Of a stretch of 25,334 nucleotides of DNA, positions 14,257 through 21,497 are shown piece by piece. This DNA comes from an uncultured Eubacteriales bacterium (GTDB lineage: Bacteria; Bacillota; Clostridia; Peptostreptococcales; Anaerovoracaceae). The position numbers were made by a program, and so were the translations under genes. The first letter of the stretch is position 1, and each line of letters starts with the position of its first letter. The stretch lies in contig CAJTYS010000051.1 of assembly GCA_910583765.1 (NCBI GenBank), positions 1 to 25,334 of the forward strand, in the 5' to 3' direction. Under the pieces are notes generated by a model. The model did not search any database. It saw only the letters and a list, made by a program, of their open reading frames with translations, and was not told the origin of the DNA.

Positions 14257-15885
14257 ATGGGAATATTTATCCATGAAAACGTATCGGTGAGCGTGACAAA
14301 GGAAGAATGGGAAAAAGTCTATGAGGAAACGTTGCTTCTGGTGGAAGCGTTTCCGCTTGCGGATCGAGGAACCATTACATACGCAGGAAGAAAAGTGGTG
14401 TGCGCAGTTCCCGCAAAGGAACAGAAAAAAGAAAATGGAGAGCGAGAGTGGAGCGCGAGCATGGATTATGACTCCCTGAAATGGGCGGAAACATATCATC
14501 TGCCGAGAGATCTCGTTAGTGACAGAAAAGTGGATCTCACGGCGGGAGACGCTATGCTGGGCGCATTGCCAGCATATATGGACTATGATTGGAAAGAGGA
14601 CCGGTTCAACAAGGTCTATGCCTTGTGGGGCGCTAAGACGCAGGGAGAGCCTTACCATATGTACCTGCTCGCAGTGGCCTGTCTGATTGAGGATAGGCTG
14701 GGCGAAAAGGCCTTTGTCTATGGAGACATTACGCAGGGGCAATGCAAGAAAGCGGTGGAGCTGGCCAATCGATACCTGGAAAGACCGATCTGCGTTCCAG
14801 CCAGATGTGAGATGGGGCGGCTGTATAAGCGAGTTTTGCGGCTTCCATTAAAGGAGAGCGAAAAACTAAAAGTTTTCAAGACCTTTTATCTCGGAGTCCA
14901 TGATGAAAGCTTTGGTGATTTTATAAAAGCGCATTTCCCTGAATCCGTTTTATTGGAGTATTGGAAAAGCCAGTTTTCACAAAGTGATATGGCAACAGTG
15001 GGATTTAGAAAAAATTTAAAAGAATATCTGTCTTTTGGATTTGATCTGGAGCAGTTATGTGGTATGGTGAATTTGAACGATCAGAACGGAAAGCCGCAAT
15101 GGGAGAAGTTTATAAAACCTATTATGGATTCCAAGCTTCATCTGAAAGAAAAACGTACAGAGGATCTTTTGGACATACAGCAGGATTCGGAGCAGCCATA
15201 TAGTATTTGGACTCTGTTCGCAAACACGGTGTTTCACTCTGCGCATAACTGGAAAGTGAATCGGTATATTCCAATCGAAGTGATCCGACAGGCATTAAAA
15301 AGAGGGCTAGGGGCAGACTGTGACGTAGACCGATGTATTGATCAATATCTGGAAGAAGAGGCCGCCACTCCTGAAATAGATGCGTTAAAATCCGACCTTT
15401 CCCCAAAAGAGTGGCGTAAGATGGTGCGTACGGACGCATCGGAAGTGTTTTCACAAATCATGGATCGTAAAATGACCGTATTGCAAAATCAAAGGGAGCA
15501 ATACGAGGTTTCAGAGTATGAAGATTTAATAAATTATAAAGCGGGTAGCACCGTTGATCCTGCGTTGAAAGAGGCACTGGGAAAATCATTCCGCTTCTAT
15601 CATGGAATGGTAAAAGAGGAACGATATCAAACGCTGATGCGGCAAGCTCCGGAAGACCGGTGCGTATTTTTGATTGAGCAGAATCAGAGCCTCTTGCTGC
15701 GTGACAAGGACTGGATGCGGATTTTTTCTGATATAGAGGAACACTCGGAAACTTATGAGCGTTATTATCCAATGGTCCGAGTAAAACTGGATTCAGAGGG
15801 ACTGCGGCAGATGACCATGGCGCTAGTTTTGAACGATGCGCTTTATGCTTATGCCTGGGAATTGGAACAAACTTTGGTCGATTAA
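14257..15885 (+). CDS. Large hypothetical protein, first gene of HTH/SUKH operon
   Basis: A 542-residue soluble protein with no catalytic motif I can identify. It starts MGIFIHENVSVSVTKEEWEKVYEETL. Notable blocks are LPAYMDYDW with a WGAKTQGEPYHMYLLAVACLIEDRLG stretch (residues about 108-153), a VYGDITQGQCKKAVELAN segment (about 154-172), and DLLDIQQDSEQPYSIWTLFA (about 305-325). From memory, proteins like this recur in Clostridia beside a small helix-turn-helix gene; I cannot verify that here. The mainly helical, tetratricopeptide-like feel of the middle is an impression only. AAAGGAG precedes the ATG, and the next gene starts 27 bases after the stop. Confidence 0.75.
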   Translation: MGIFIHENVSVSVTKEEWEKVYEETLLLVEAFPLADRGTITYAGRKVVCAVPAKEQKKENGEREWSASMDYDSLKWAETYHLPRDLVSDRKVDLTAGDAMLGALPAYMDYDWKEDRFNKVYALWGAKTQGEPYHMYLLAVACLIEDRLGEKAFVYGDITQGQCKKAVELANRYLERPICVPARCEMGRLYKRVLRLPLKESEKLKVFKTFYLGVHDESFGDFIKAHFPESVLLEYWKSQFSQSDMATVGFRKNLKEYLSFGFDLEQLCGMVNLNDQNGKPQWEKFIKPIMDSKLHLKEKRTEDLLDIQQDSEQPYSIWTLFANTVFHSAHNWKVNRYIPIEVIRQALKRGLGADCDVDRCIDQYLEEEAATPEIDALKSDLSPKEWRKMVRTDASEVFSQIMDRKMTVLQNQREQYEVSEYEDLINYKAGSTVDPALKEALGKSFRFYHGMVKEERYQTLMRQAPEDRCVFLIEQNQSLLLRDKDWMRIFSDIEEHSETYERYYPMVRVKLDSEGLRQMTMALVLNDALYAYAWELEQTLVD

Positions 15886-15911
15886 CATAGCGTGGATGGG
15901 GAGGAAACATC

Positions 15912-16292
15912 GTGGAAATTTATGAAAACATTGATATGGAGCGGAGCGGCGAAAAGATGAAAAGCCTCGTGACGCAAGCAGGTTATGATGTGAAATCCAT
16001 TCAAAAGTATCTCCATCTTTCTTGTCCACAGCCTGTTTACCGTTGGTTTAAAGGAAAGGTGCTGCCCACCGTGGATCACTTGTTTATGATGAGTAAATTG
16101 TTGGGGGTTCATATGGAGGATTTTCTTGTCGCAAAGGAGATCGCCCCACCAAAAGAGGAGGTTCTTACCTGCAGGAATCTCACGTTGAAACGAATCGAAA
16201 ATAGCAAAGCTTCTGCAGAAAGCAGGATGCTTCTTTACTGCCGATTTATAAAGGCCCGTACCGCAGGAGCCATCATGCCAACAAAGCTCTGA
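15912..16292 (+). CDS. Helix-turn-helix (XRE-like) protein
   Basis: A 126-residue protein with an XRE-type helix-turn-helix over residues about 9-75. The key segments are GEKMKSLVTQAGYDVKSIQKYL, then the recognition-helix region PQPVYRWFKGKVLPTVDHLFMMSKLLGV with MEDFLV. The LPTVDHLxxLSxLLGV ending is a hallmark of a common Clostridial regulator type. The C-terminal 50 residues are basic with no known domain. Translation starts at GTG 15912, with GGGGAGG 8-10 bases upstream. It follows the 542-aa gene by 27 bases, so they are co-transcribed. It is the likely regulator acting on the inverted repeat at 14161-14179. Confidence 0.82.
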   Translation: MEIYENIDMERSGEKMKSLVTQAGYDVKSIQKYLHLSCPQPVYRWFKGKVLPTVDHLFMMSKLLGVHMEDFLVAKEIAPPKEEVLTCRNLTLKRIENSKASAESRMLLYCRFIKARTAGAIMPTKL

Positions 16293-16357
16293 TTTTCTTC
16301 CCCAAAATTGCAAATTTTAGGCAGGAAGACCATAGCAATTAGAGAGGAGATCTTATC

Positions 16358-16759
16358 ATGGACTTACAGGAGAGAGCGTTTTCGCTTGCTAGACACCTGC
16401 ACGATGAAAATATTATAAAAATCGATGATCTGGTGCAATGGAAAAATCGGACATATGAGGAAATTGTTTTATTGCTCCGGCAGAAACTTCAGGAAACCTA
16501 TCCGCGGACAAAATTAAAACCCACGATGAAAAGCGTTCATTTTGCAAATGGCTTCCCTGACGAACATCTGAAGCGGGTCGCGTTTATTCTCACGGATGAG
16601 ATTGAGCAATATCTCACCATTCATAAATTTCTCGACCACGATGCATCTGTTGAATTTTTTAATAATAAAATCACATCTGCCGGTTTTGTCATAAATCCAA
16701 CTTCTCTAGTCGATGTTGAATTTGAAAGCTTATGTATCTGCAAAGCGCGAAACAAATAA
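16358..16759 (+). CDS. Hypothetical protein upstream of SUKH gene
   Basis: A 133-residue soluble protein I do not recognise. The N-terminal half is helical and charged, the middle carries KRVAFILTDEIEQYLTIHKFL (about 73-93), and the end has VDVEFESLCICKA. A good AGAGGAG site precedes the ATG. It ends 15 bases before the SUKH gene, so the two form a pair that may have been inserted downstream of the HTH gene as a small immunity-type cassette. It could itself be a divergent immunity protein. Confidence 0.65.
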   Translation: MDLQERAFSLARHLHDENIIKIDDLVQWKNRTYEEIVLLLRQKLQETYPRTKLKPTMKSVHFANGFPDEHLKRVAFILTDEIEQYLTIHKFLDHDASVEFFNNKITSAGFVINPTSLVDVEFESLCICKARNK

Positions 16760-16774
16760 AAGGAGAATATTAGG

Positions 16775-17359
16775 ATGTTAGAAAATCAATATCATTTTGA
16801 ATTTCCTCAATTATATGAGACTTTACTCGAAGATAGAATGTTTGACTACACAGCACCCCACTATTTACTGGATTACAAGTTCTTTGGCGTGGACTTAGAA
16901 CCTTTTTCGTTCGAGGAAGCCTTACAAAACTATGAAGACTTCCCATTTTGGGACAAAGACCAGTCAAAACAAATATTTCCTTTTGCGCAAACAGGCAGTG
17001 GTGACTGGTATGGATTTTGTTTTAGCATGAAAAGTGAGACTTCATTACCGATCGTATTGATGTTTCATGACAGTGATCATGCGCTATTCTTAGCAGATCA
17101 TTTAGAAGACTTTATTTTTTATAAAATGCTTATGGCATCATTGAAAGTTGATGATGAATGCGATGACGAAACATTCAAAGCAGAACTGCAAAGGGTCTTG
17201 TCAACACATAAGAAATATCTGAAAAAAGAATATATGAAAGTGTTAGAGCAGCTTTATGTCGGCCCAAGTGCGGATTTATCGGATTGCGACATAGAAGAAA
17301 TCTATATAAAAGAAACAGCCTTTACGAGATTTCATGAAGAATTATACTGTGGAATTTGA
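16775..17359 (+). CDS. SUKH (SMI1/KNR4) family protein, possible immunity protein
   Basis: This 194-residue protein has the SUKH core. There is a FFGVDLEPFSFEEAL-type N-terminal strand-helix, then FPFAQTGSGDWYGF (about 68-81), LPIVLMFHDSDHALFLADHLEDFIF (about 90-114) and a helical acidic tail. The GxGDxxxF motif followed by a hydrophobic strand, acidic HD turn and SFxxFL-type helix is diagnostic. SUKH proteins neutralise a range of polymorphic toxins; no matching toxin is present in the window, so this may be an orphan immunity gene. AAAGGAG precedes the ATG. The gene is AT-rich. Confidence 0.78.
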   Translation: MLENQYHFEFPQLYETLLEDRMFDYTAPHYLLDYKFFGVDLEPFSFEEALQNYEDFPFWDKDQSKQIFPFAQTGSGDWYGFCFSMKSETSLPIVLMFHDSDHALFLADHLEDFIFYKMLMASLKVDDECDDETFKAELQRVLSTHKKYLKKEYMKVLEQLYVGPSADLSDCDIEEIYIKETAFTRFHEELYCGI

Positions 17360-17402
17360 ACGATATTTGATTCGATAACTTCACGCTGCAAGAGGAACGA
17401 TT

Positions 17403-17720
17403 ATGAGCAAGGACAACAATGGCAGTGAAGAAAGAGCATATAAAGGCCAGGGCCTGACAAAAAGTTCAGCGGTAAAAGTTGGGAAACCACTTTATAAACA
17501 GTGCGCTGGAAGGGCTTATCTATCTAAATGCAAACCTGGGCAGAATTTCGCTGAAATAAATTTTGGAAAAGCTTCTAAGGGAAAAATCAAGCTTTATCTC
17601 GCCTGGGGCAATTCCATGGCCACCTGTGGAGCGGTGAACATGACGGAGGTGGACGGAAAGAAGATTTACGTCATCGATGACGTAACCCACGTCACCATGT
17701 TGCTGGCGGAAGAATATTGA
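17403..17720 (+). pseudogene. Chimeric remnant: foreign N-terminus joined to DUF960 C-terminus
   Basis: An open frame of 105 codons whose last ~26 residues, TEVDGKKIYVIDDVTHVTML onward, are the C-terminus of the DUF960 protein at 959-1273 with one change (Glu to Val). The first 75 or so residues (MSKDNNGSEERAYKGQGL onward) are unrelated: Lys/Gly-rich, low complexity, not resembling any family I know. The junction lies at about 17627, exactly where homology to the first copy begins. The DUF960 fold is mostly gone, so I treat this as a recombination scar, though AGAGGA precedes the ATG and a fusion peptide could be made. Confidence 0.65.
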
Positions 17721-17735
17721 AAGAAGGAGCGTGAA

Positions 17736-17831
17736 ATGATCAGATTTTTCATGGCGGGTTCAGGTTTCGGCCTGGCCGTGATAGCGGTCGCTGAAGGCAT
17801 TCAGCGCATGGTGAGAAAGAAAGGAGGCTGA
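17736..17831 (+). CDS. 31-aa mini-peptide (peptide A, copy 2)
   Basis: Identical over all 96 bases to the ORF at 1289-1384. The preceding site is AAGAAGGAG, slightly changed from copy 1. Perfect identity, next to a neighbouring copy of peptide B that has diverged, indicates either recent gene conversion or strong constraint. Properties are as for copy 1: one short hydrophobic stretch and a basic tail. Confidence 0.7.
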   Translation: MIRFFMAGSGFGLAVIAVAEGIQRMVRKKGG

Positions 17832-17837
17832 AGAAAA

Positions 17838-17975
17838 ATGTTGGGAAGTTTGATAGCGGCGGCCACGGTGACGGCGGCGCAAAGCTTCACCGCCTTCGCC
17901 AAAGGAACGGCTTCCACCGTGACCATTTATGGATTGGTGAAAAAGGGAGCCGGTAAAGCGAGCAAGAAAAAATGA
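17838..17975 (+). CDS. 45-aa mini-peptide (peptide B, copy 2)
   Basis: Paralogue of 1391-1525. Up to residue 38 only one amino acid differs (Ile28 to Val), while several other base changes are synonymous. The tail reads KKGAGKASKKK instead of KKGANKAKKK, with one extra codon and the frame maintained. The Lys-rich character is conserved although the sequence is not. It overlaps no other gene and starts 6 bases after peptide A. The flanking DUF960 gene is broken here, so if the peptides function they do so without it. Confidence 0.7.
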   Translation: MLGSLIAAATVTAAQSFTAFAKGTASTVTIYGLVKKGAGKASKKK

Positions 17976-18174
17976 CCAGGGCACGTCACGGACTCATCTG
18001 ACACGTGGCGAGCGGGAAGCGCAGCTGGCCTTTAAGGGAGAAGCGGAGAGGCTTGGGCTGAAAACAGAAGAGGACGTGGACGTTCTCATCACTGGAGACA
18101 GCGAGTTTGAGAGCGTGGAAATTGAAAAGCCGGAGATTTTGACACCGGCGGCGTTTGTGGAAAAGTATTGCTGA
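17976..18174 (+). pseudogene. Gene fragment without a start (small acidic protein tail)
   Basis: A frame from before 18001 to the TGA at 18172-18174 reads AFKGEAERLGLKTEEDVDVL and later EKPEILTPAAFVEKYC. The AExLGLxTEEDV helix is reminiscent of tails of small Firmicute antitoxin-type proteins, but the resemblance is weak and I do not assign it. No start codon or ribosome site exists; upstream it runs into the end of peptide B. The +1 frame continues as ADLIEERKNL, so a frameshift may also be present. Confidence 0.45.
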
Positions 18175-18270
18175 TTTGATTGAAGAGCGGAAAAACCTGA
18201 CTCTGGATAGAGAACGCTCAAGCAGCGGGGTTCTTCTGTCTTCCAAGAAAGAAAATGAGCACGACATTGG

Positions 18271-18409
18271 ACATGCCCCGCCTTTCACCCTTGTGATGGA
18301 AAGAAATCACAGAACGATGGCATGGAGGCGTTGGTCCCTGGTTCTGCGTGTGGAGAGATTCTTGCGATAGCATTCGGTTGATGATAAAATAGACCAAAAG
18401 ACAAATCGG
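18271..18409 (+). repeat. Intergenic promoter module, copy 2
   Basis: CATGCCCCGC, then GTGATGGAAAGAAATCACAG plus AACGA (18293-18317), then CTGCGTGTGGAGAGATTCTT leading into a promoter. The first half matches 9434-9472; the second half (18344-18409) matches 20626-20692 at about 88%. Confidence 0.75.
18362..18390 (+). promoter_or_regulatory. Promoter for small membrane protein and GNAT genes
   Basis: TTGCGA (18362-18367) and TAAAAT (18385-18390) have an exact 17-base spacer and a TG extension before the -10. It is a member of the recurring promoter family. Confidence 0.75.
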
Positions 18410-18430
18410 GAGTTGAAAGGAAATGTAGAC

Positions 18431-18610
18431 ATGAAAAAAGTACAGATTATCAGTATATGCATTTTGATTGTTACCTTAGTTGTAATGGTAGTAAATAAGA
18501 TTGTTATCCCTTTATCGGATTGGGTTATAAGAATGGACGGTGTTATCATATTAGTTTCCCTCTTTGTTGTTTCTTTCAGCACTGTAAAATGTTTTAGAGA
18601 GAAATCATAA
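18431..18610 (+). CDS. Small two-helix membrane protein
   Basis: A 59-residue protein with two predicted membrane helices: IISICILIVTLVVMVV (residues about 5-20) and VIILVSLFVVSFSTV (about 38-52). They are joined by a short loop with PLSDW and basic residues. ATG 18431 is preferred over TTG 18413 because GAAAGGA lies 9 bases upstream. The family is unknown to me beyond being a typical short Firmicute membrane peptide. It shares the promoter at 18362 with the acetyltransferase that starts 24 bases after its stop. It could be a small membrane regulator or toxin-like peptide. Confidence 0.62.
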   Translation: MKKVQIISICILIVTLVVMVVNKIVIPLSDWVIRMDGVIILVSLFVVSFSTVKCFREKS

Positions 18611-18634
18611 ATTTCAGTTTGCGAGGAAAAATGT

Positions 18635-19132
18635 ATGTGTAGAATAAGACCATATAAAGCTTCAGATGCAGATACAATATTATCGTGGTGTCAAGATGAA
18701 AAATCATTTTATCAATGGACAGCAGGCATGCTCGGTAATTATCCGATTACGCAAAAGGAATTCTGTTTTGTTGAATCTCTCATGCCATTTACTGCATTTG
18801 ATGAAACAGGAATCGTTGGCTTTTTTACACTAAGAAACCCTGATGAATCATTGGATGAACTACGTTTTGGATTTGTTATTGTAAATCCTCACAAGAGAGG
18901 AAAAGGCTATGGAAAGGCTATGCTCCAGCTAGGCCTAAAATTTGTATTTGAAATATATGGAGCAAAAAAAGCATCATTGGGCGTTTTCGAGAATAACCTT
19001 CCGGCTTATTATTGTTATAAAGCAGTCGGTTTTAGCGATGCGGTTCTTGATGCGACAGAAACATATTGCGTTCTGGGTGAAGAATGGAAGTGTAAAGAAT
19101 TGATTATGGAAAATAGACAGCTTCCGGTTTAA
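18635..19132 (+). CDS. GNAT-family N-acetyltransferase
   Basis: A 165-residue GNAT protein. The acetyl-CoA loop is R88-G-K-G-Y-G-K-A95, preceded by the beta-4 strand LRFGFVIVNP and followed by the alpha-3 helix MLQLGLKFVFE. A SLGVFENNLPAYYCYKAVGF segment (about 113-132) is the usual beta-5/alpha-4 and completes the fold. The substrate is not predictable; the N-terminal IRPYKASDADTILSWCQDE resembles the RimJ/RimL-like and small-molecule subgroup. AGGAAAA precedes the ATG at 18635; an ATG at 18631 is in another frame with a quick stop. It is cytoplasmic and co-transcribed with the small membrane protein. Confidence 0.88.
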   Translation: MCRIRPYKASDADTILSWCQDEKSFYQWTAGMLGNYPITQKEFCFVESLMPFTAFDETGIVGFFTLRNPDESLDELRFGFVIVNPHKRGKGYGKAMLQLGLKFVFEIYGAKKASLGVFENNLPAYYCYKAVGFSDAVLDATETYCVLGEEWKCKELIMENRQLPV

Positions 19133-19206
19133 AAGACGAAAATTACATCATGATCACCAATTCAAATTATGAGTGATAGGATTGATGATAATGGCTTGAG
19201 GCATAA

Positions 19207-19242
19207 AAGAAGGGCCGAACATTCATGCCGCAGCCCGTTCTT
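19207..19242. terminator. Bidirectional terminator between GNAT and Rpn genes
   Basis: AAGAAGGGC pairs with GCCCGTTCTT (one bulge) across a 17-base loop. On the minus strand it is followed by TTTTATGCC and sits 8 bases past the Rpn stop. It can also serve the GNAT operon. Confidence 0.65.
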
Positions 19243-19250
19243 TGGATGGT

Positions 19251-20138
19251 TTAGTCATTCCAGTATTGTTCCATGTAATTGTTGATATCCTTTTGTTCCA
19301 GCTGATATATCTCAGCTACTTGACTGGCTGCGTCTTCTCGTGGCATGGCTAGTTTTTGGCAGAGTTTGATCATTTTTCGGATGCCTTGCTCCCGCTCTTC
19401 CGTCTGGCCCTCTTGCAAACCTTGGCGCCGGCCCTCTTCCAGGCCTTCCGCTCTAGCTTCCTGCCGATCCAATATTTTCTCTTCCCATGCGTTCATGAAT
19501 TTGATCCCCACTTCCTCGCTTGATTTGATGGATCGGACTTTTTCGTGCATCCAGCGGATGGTTTTGCTGCCAGAAGCCTGCGCCCGCTCGTCCGTCGTTT
19601 CCTCAAAATAGCGGAGCATTTCGACCAGTTCCCGACTCACTCCTTGCGCATTCGTTCCCCTGGTGTTGAGGAAAATCCGAGTCGCTCCGTCCATCAGGCT
19701 CACGTCCACCGCTTCTTCACATTTCATCCGAAAAGTGTATCGATACAGCCCTTTGCCGAACAGGTCGAAAGGCATGATGAGGATGATGAAAACATCGTTC
19801 ATCTTGCCGAAATCCACTTCCCCCGGCGGGAGAAGCCGACTGTCAATCATGCCTTGATAATTCCTAGAACGCTTCGGCAGATTTCCCGTGTTTTGTTTCT
19901 GCGCTTCCGTGTTGTGAATGTTATGTTCCGTGTCCATGGCCCAAACGTCCAATTTGATCTGCCGGTTCCAAACGGACCGCCCGATTTCTTTTTCCGTTTG
20001 CGGCGTGTGCTTCAGCTCGATGTCCTTTTCCAAGATGATTCCTAACACTTTCTCCAGGAATTCTTGGTCTTCCATGGCTTCGTTGAATAAAAATCGATCC
20101 AACAAGTTCAAGTCTTTTAGTTCTTTCCCCTGATTCAA
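19251..20138 (-). CDS. Rpn-family recombination-promoting nuclease
   Basis: This 295-residue protein has the Rpn layout. N-terminal NLLDRFLFNEAMEDQEFLEK (residues 11-30) precedes catalytic D64 in IKLDVWAMD and E78-x-Q80 in NTEAQ, then DVFIILIMPFDLFG (about 115-128), and a C-terminal EGLEEGRRQGLQEGQ repeat. The last segment KLCQKLAMPREDAASQVAEIY is the usual tail. Members are PD-(D/E)XK DNases linked to recombination and, in some cases, phage defence. It starts with TTG at 20138, as AGGAGGG is 5 bases upstream and no ATG fits. It is distant from the Rpn protein at 1729, so the two are not a recent duplication. Confidence 0.88.
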   Translation of the reverse strand: MNQGKELKDLNLLDRFLFNEAMEDQEFLEKVLGIILEKDIELKHTPQTEKEIGRSVWNRQIKLDVWAMDTEHNIHNTEAQKQNTGNLPKRSRNYQGMIDSRLLPPGEVDFGKMNDVFIILIMPFDLFGKGLYRYTFRMKCEEAVDVSLMDGATRIFLNTRGTNAQGVSRELVEMLRYFEETTDERAQASGSKTIRWMHEKVRSIKSSEEVGIKFMNAWEEKILDRQEARAEGLEEGRRQGLQEGQTEEREQGIRKMIKLCQKLAMPREDAASQVAEIYQLEQKDINNYMEQYWND

Positions 20139-20217
20139 TCCGATCCCTCCTTTTGATTATACGATGTCTCTGTCCCCTTTTCAACAGGCATCTGGTTTGT
20201 AATTATTTAACTGTATA

Positions 20218-20247
20218 ATTTTACCATATAAGTGCTAGTGCAGTCAA
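20218..20247 (-). promoter_or_regulatory. Promoter of the minus-strand Rpn gene
   Basis: On the minus strand TTGACT (20247-20242) and TAAAAT (20223-20218) are spaced by 18 bases, with TATATGG just before the -10, as in the KAP promoter. The untranslated leader would be about 75 bases. Confidence 0.7.
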
Positions 20248-20284
20248 TAGAATTTTCCATATATTTCTTTATTTCTGGATGGAG

Positions 20285-20600
20285 GACATGTGTTCATCAA
20301 AGGAGACGGAGTCGCATAGATCCAGACGGGCGAAGAAATCCTGGGGAGAGAAGCCAACGAGTCGGAAGCGGAGGCTGCTTGGCATCCTAGAAAAACACGC
20401 AAAAACGGAAGGTGAAAAACCGCACGTGCGAGAAAGCGAAGGACACATACTGGGGAACTGGAAGCGGATCGAAGCGGCGAAGCTGCATGAAGGAGAGACC
20501 GCGGGATGCAGCGCGGAAGGTCACGTGAGCCATCTGTTGTCAGCCAGACTGAGCAGCAGACCCCTAGGCTGGTCGAAAACGGGAGCGGAGTGCGTCCTTA
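20285..20600 (+). pseudogene. ISLre2-family (UPF0236) transposase relic
   Basis: Two recognisable pieces of an ISLre2/UPF0236 transposase survive. At 20290-20316 the frame reads VFIKGDGVA followed by a TAG, matching the family's conserved catalytic-region motif (IEGDGV). At about 20440-20598 another frame reads ILGNWKRI, then CSAEGHVSHLLSARLSSRPL with GWS, the family's highly conserved C-terminal block. The middle of the gene, about 300 codons, is missing, so the element is dead. The open frame across the scar is accidental. No terminal inverted repeats were identified. Confidence 0.75.
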
Positions 20601-20625
20601 TGCTTCCTATAATAAAGTTACACTA

Positions 20626-20692
20626 TCTGCGTGTGGAGAGATTCTTGCGATAGCGTTCAGTCGATGATAAAATGAACTAAAAGCGAAATCGG
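20626..20692 (+). repeat. Intergenic promoter module, partial copy 3
   Basis: About 66 bp matching 18344-18409 with roughly 8 differences. It starts TCTGCGTGTGGAGAGATTCT and ends AAATCGG. It includes promoter TTGCGA (20645-20650), 17-base spacer, TAAAAT (20668-20673). It abuts the ISLre2 relic and together with copy 2 brackets the membrane protein, GNAT and Rpn genes. Confidence 0.75.
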
Positions 20693-20712
20693 TGTTTATG
20701 GCAGAAAATGAC

Positions 20713-20727
20713 TCTACGTTTCGTAGA
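20713..20727. promoter_or_regulatory. Inverted-repeat operator candidate upstream of XRE gene
   Basis: TCTACG-ttt-CGTAGA is a perfect 6-bp inverted repeat. A further half-site TCTACG lies at 20749-20754, near a TGTGATAAT-type extended -10 at about 20765. Likely bound by the XRE protein encoded just downstream. Confidence 0.5.
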
Positions 20728-20824
20728 AATCTTGTTTTTGACGGTTTCTCTACGGTGCGTGGGTGTGATAATATAACCATTCATTGTATTCTAAGCTTGA
20801 ATCTGAAAAAAGGAGGTGCCAGTC

Positions 20825-21430
20825 ATGGATCAACTTAAAATCGGAAAATTCATAGCAGAAATGCGAAAAGAGCAGTCCTATACGCAGCGTCAGCTTGCAG
20901 ATATTCTTGGGATTAGCGATAAGACAATCAGCAAATGGGAAACAGGAAATGGGCTTCCGGAAGTTTCCTTAATGATGCCTTTGTGCAATGCACTGAAAAT
21001 CAATGTCAATGAACTTCTTTCCGGTGAATGCCTGATCGCCTCTGAATACAAGGAAAAAGCGGAGGAGAATATGATGAATCTTATGAAGGAAAAAGAAGAA
21101 AGCAAGAGAAAAATCATCCTGTCTGTAATTGTATGTGCATTGACGATCCTGTCCGGCGCAACGATGTTTGTGTTATCAGGCGCTCTTGAAATTGAACTTT
21201 GGTTGCGCATTCTGCTACTTTTGATAGGAACAATCGTTGTTATTGGGGGAATCGGGGTAGTGATTGCGCTGGATGTAACGACAGGAACTTACGAGTGTCC
21301 GAAGTGCAATACAAGATTTGTGCCTACAACATCTGCTTATATTGCCGGTCTGCATACCTTGACCAAGAGAAAACTAAAATGCCCGAATTGCGGGGAAATT
21401 TCTTATTGTAAGAAGCGACTGACGCATTAA
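20825..21430 (+). CDS. XRE regulator fused to two membrane helices and a zinc ribbon
   Basis: A 201-residue membrane-anchored regulator. Residues 6-65 are a typical XRE helix-turn-helix (TQRQLADILGISDKTISKWE). An amphipathic linker and two membrane helices follow (about 98-118 and 126-148), then a C-terminal zinc ribbon with C158-x-x-C161 (CPKC) and C186-x-x-C189 (CPNC). This domain order is frequent in Clostridia and suggests a sensor that couples membrane or metal state to transcription. Start 20825 follows AAAGGAGGTG at 7 bases; GTG 20816 lies within the ribosome site. It is probably autoregulated through TCTACG repeats at 20713-20754. A weak 6-bp hairpin (21434-21451) follows the stop. 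Confidence 0.87.
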   Translation: MDQLKIGKFIAEMRKEQSYTQRQLADILGISDKTISKWETGNGLPEVSLMMPLCNALKINVNELLSGECLIASEYKEKAEENMMNLMKEKEESKRKIILSVIVCALTILSGATMFVLSGALEIELWLRILLLLIGTIVVIGGIGVVIALDVTTGTYECPKCNTRFVPTTSAYIAGLHTLTKRKLKCPNCGEISYCKKRLTH

Positions 21431-21497
21431 TCAATTCCAGTTCAATGGAATAAGCTTGATAATATATTAGATTTTATAGAGAAGGAAATAATTCATA

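Larger units (their letters stand above)
17627..17975 (+). repeat. Duplicated DUF960-tail/mini-peptide block, copy 2
   Basis: About 349 bp, homologous to 1183-1525 and in the same orientation. Sequence identity ends sharply at the peptide B stop, and upstream it ends inside the DUF960 gene. The distance between copies is about 16.4 kb. Confidence 0.9.

Noticed and set aside
9434..18409. Integron-type attC cassette array
   Set aside because: The cargo units look cassette-like, but the repeats lack attC core sites and hairpin geometry, and the recombinase is a phage/Tn916-type integrase without the integron-specific insertion.
20279..20653. 124-codon plus-strand ORF as a real gene
   Set aside because: It is an accidental frame across an ISLre2 relic; recognisable motifs lie partly in another frame with a stop.
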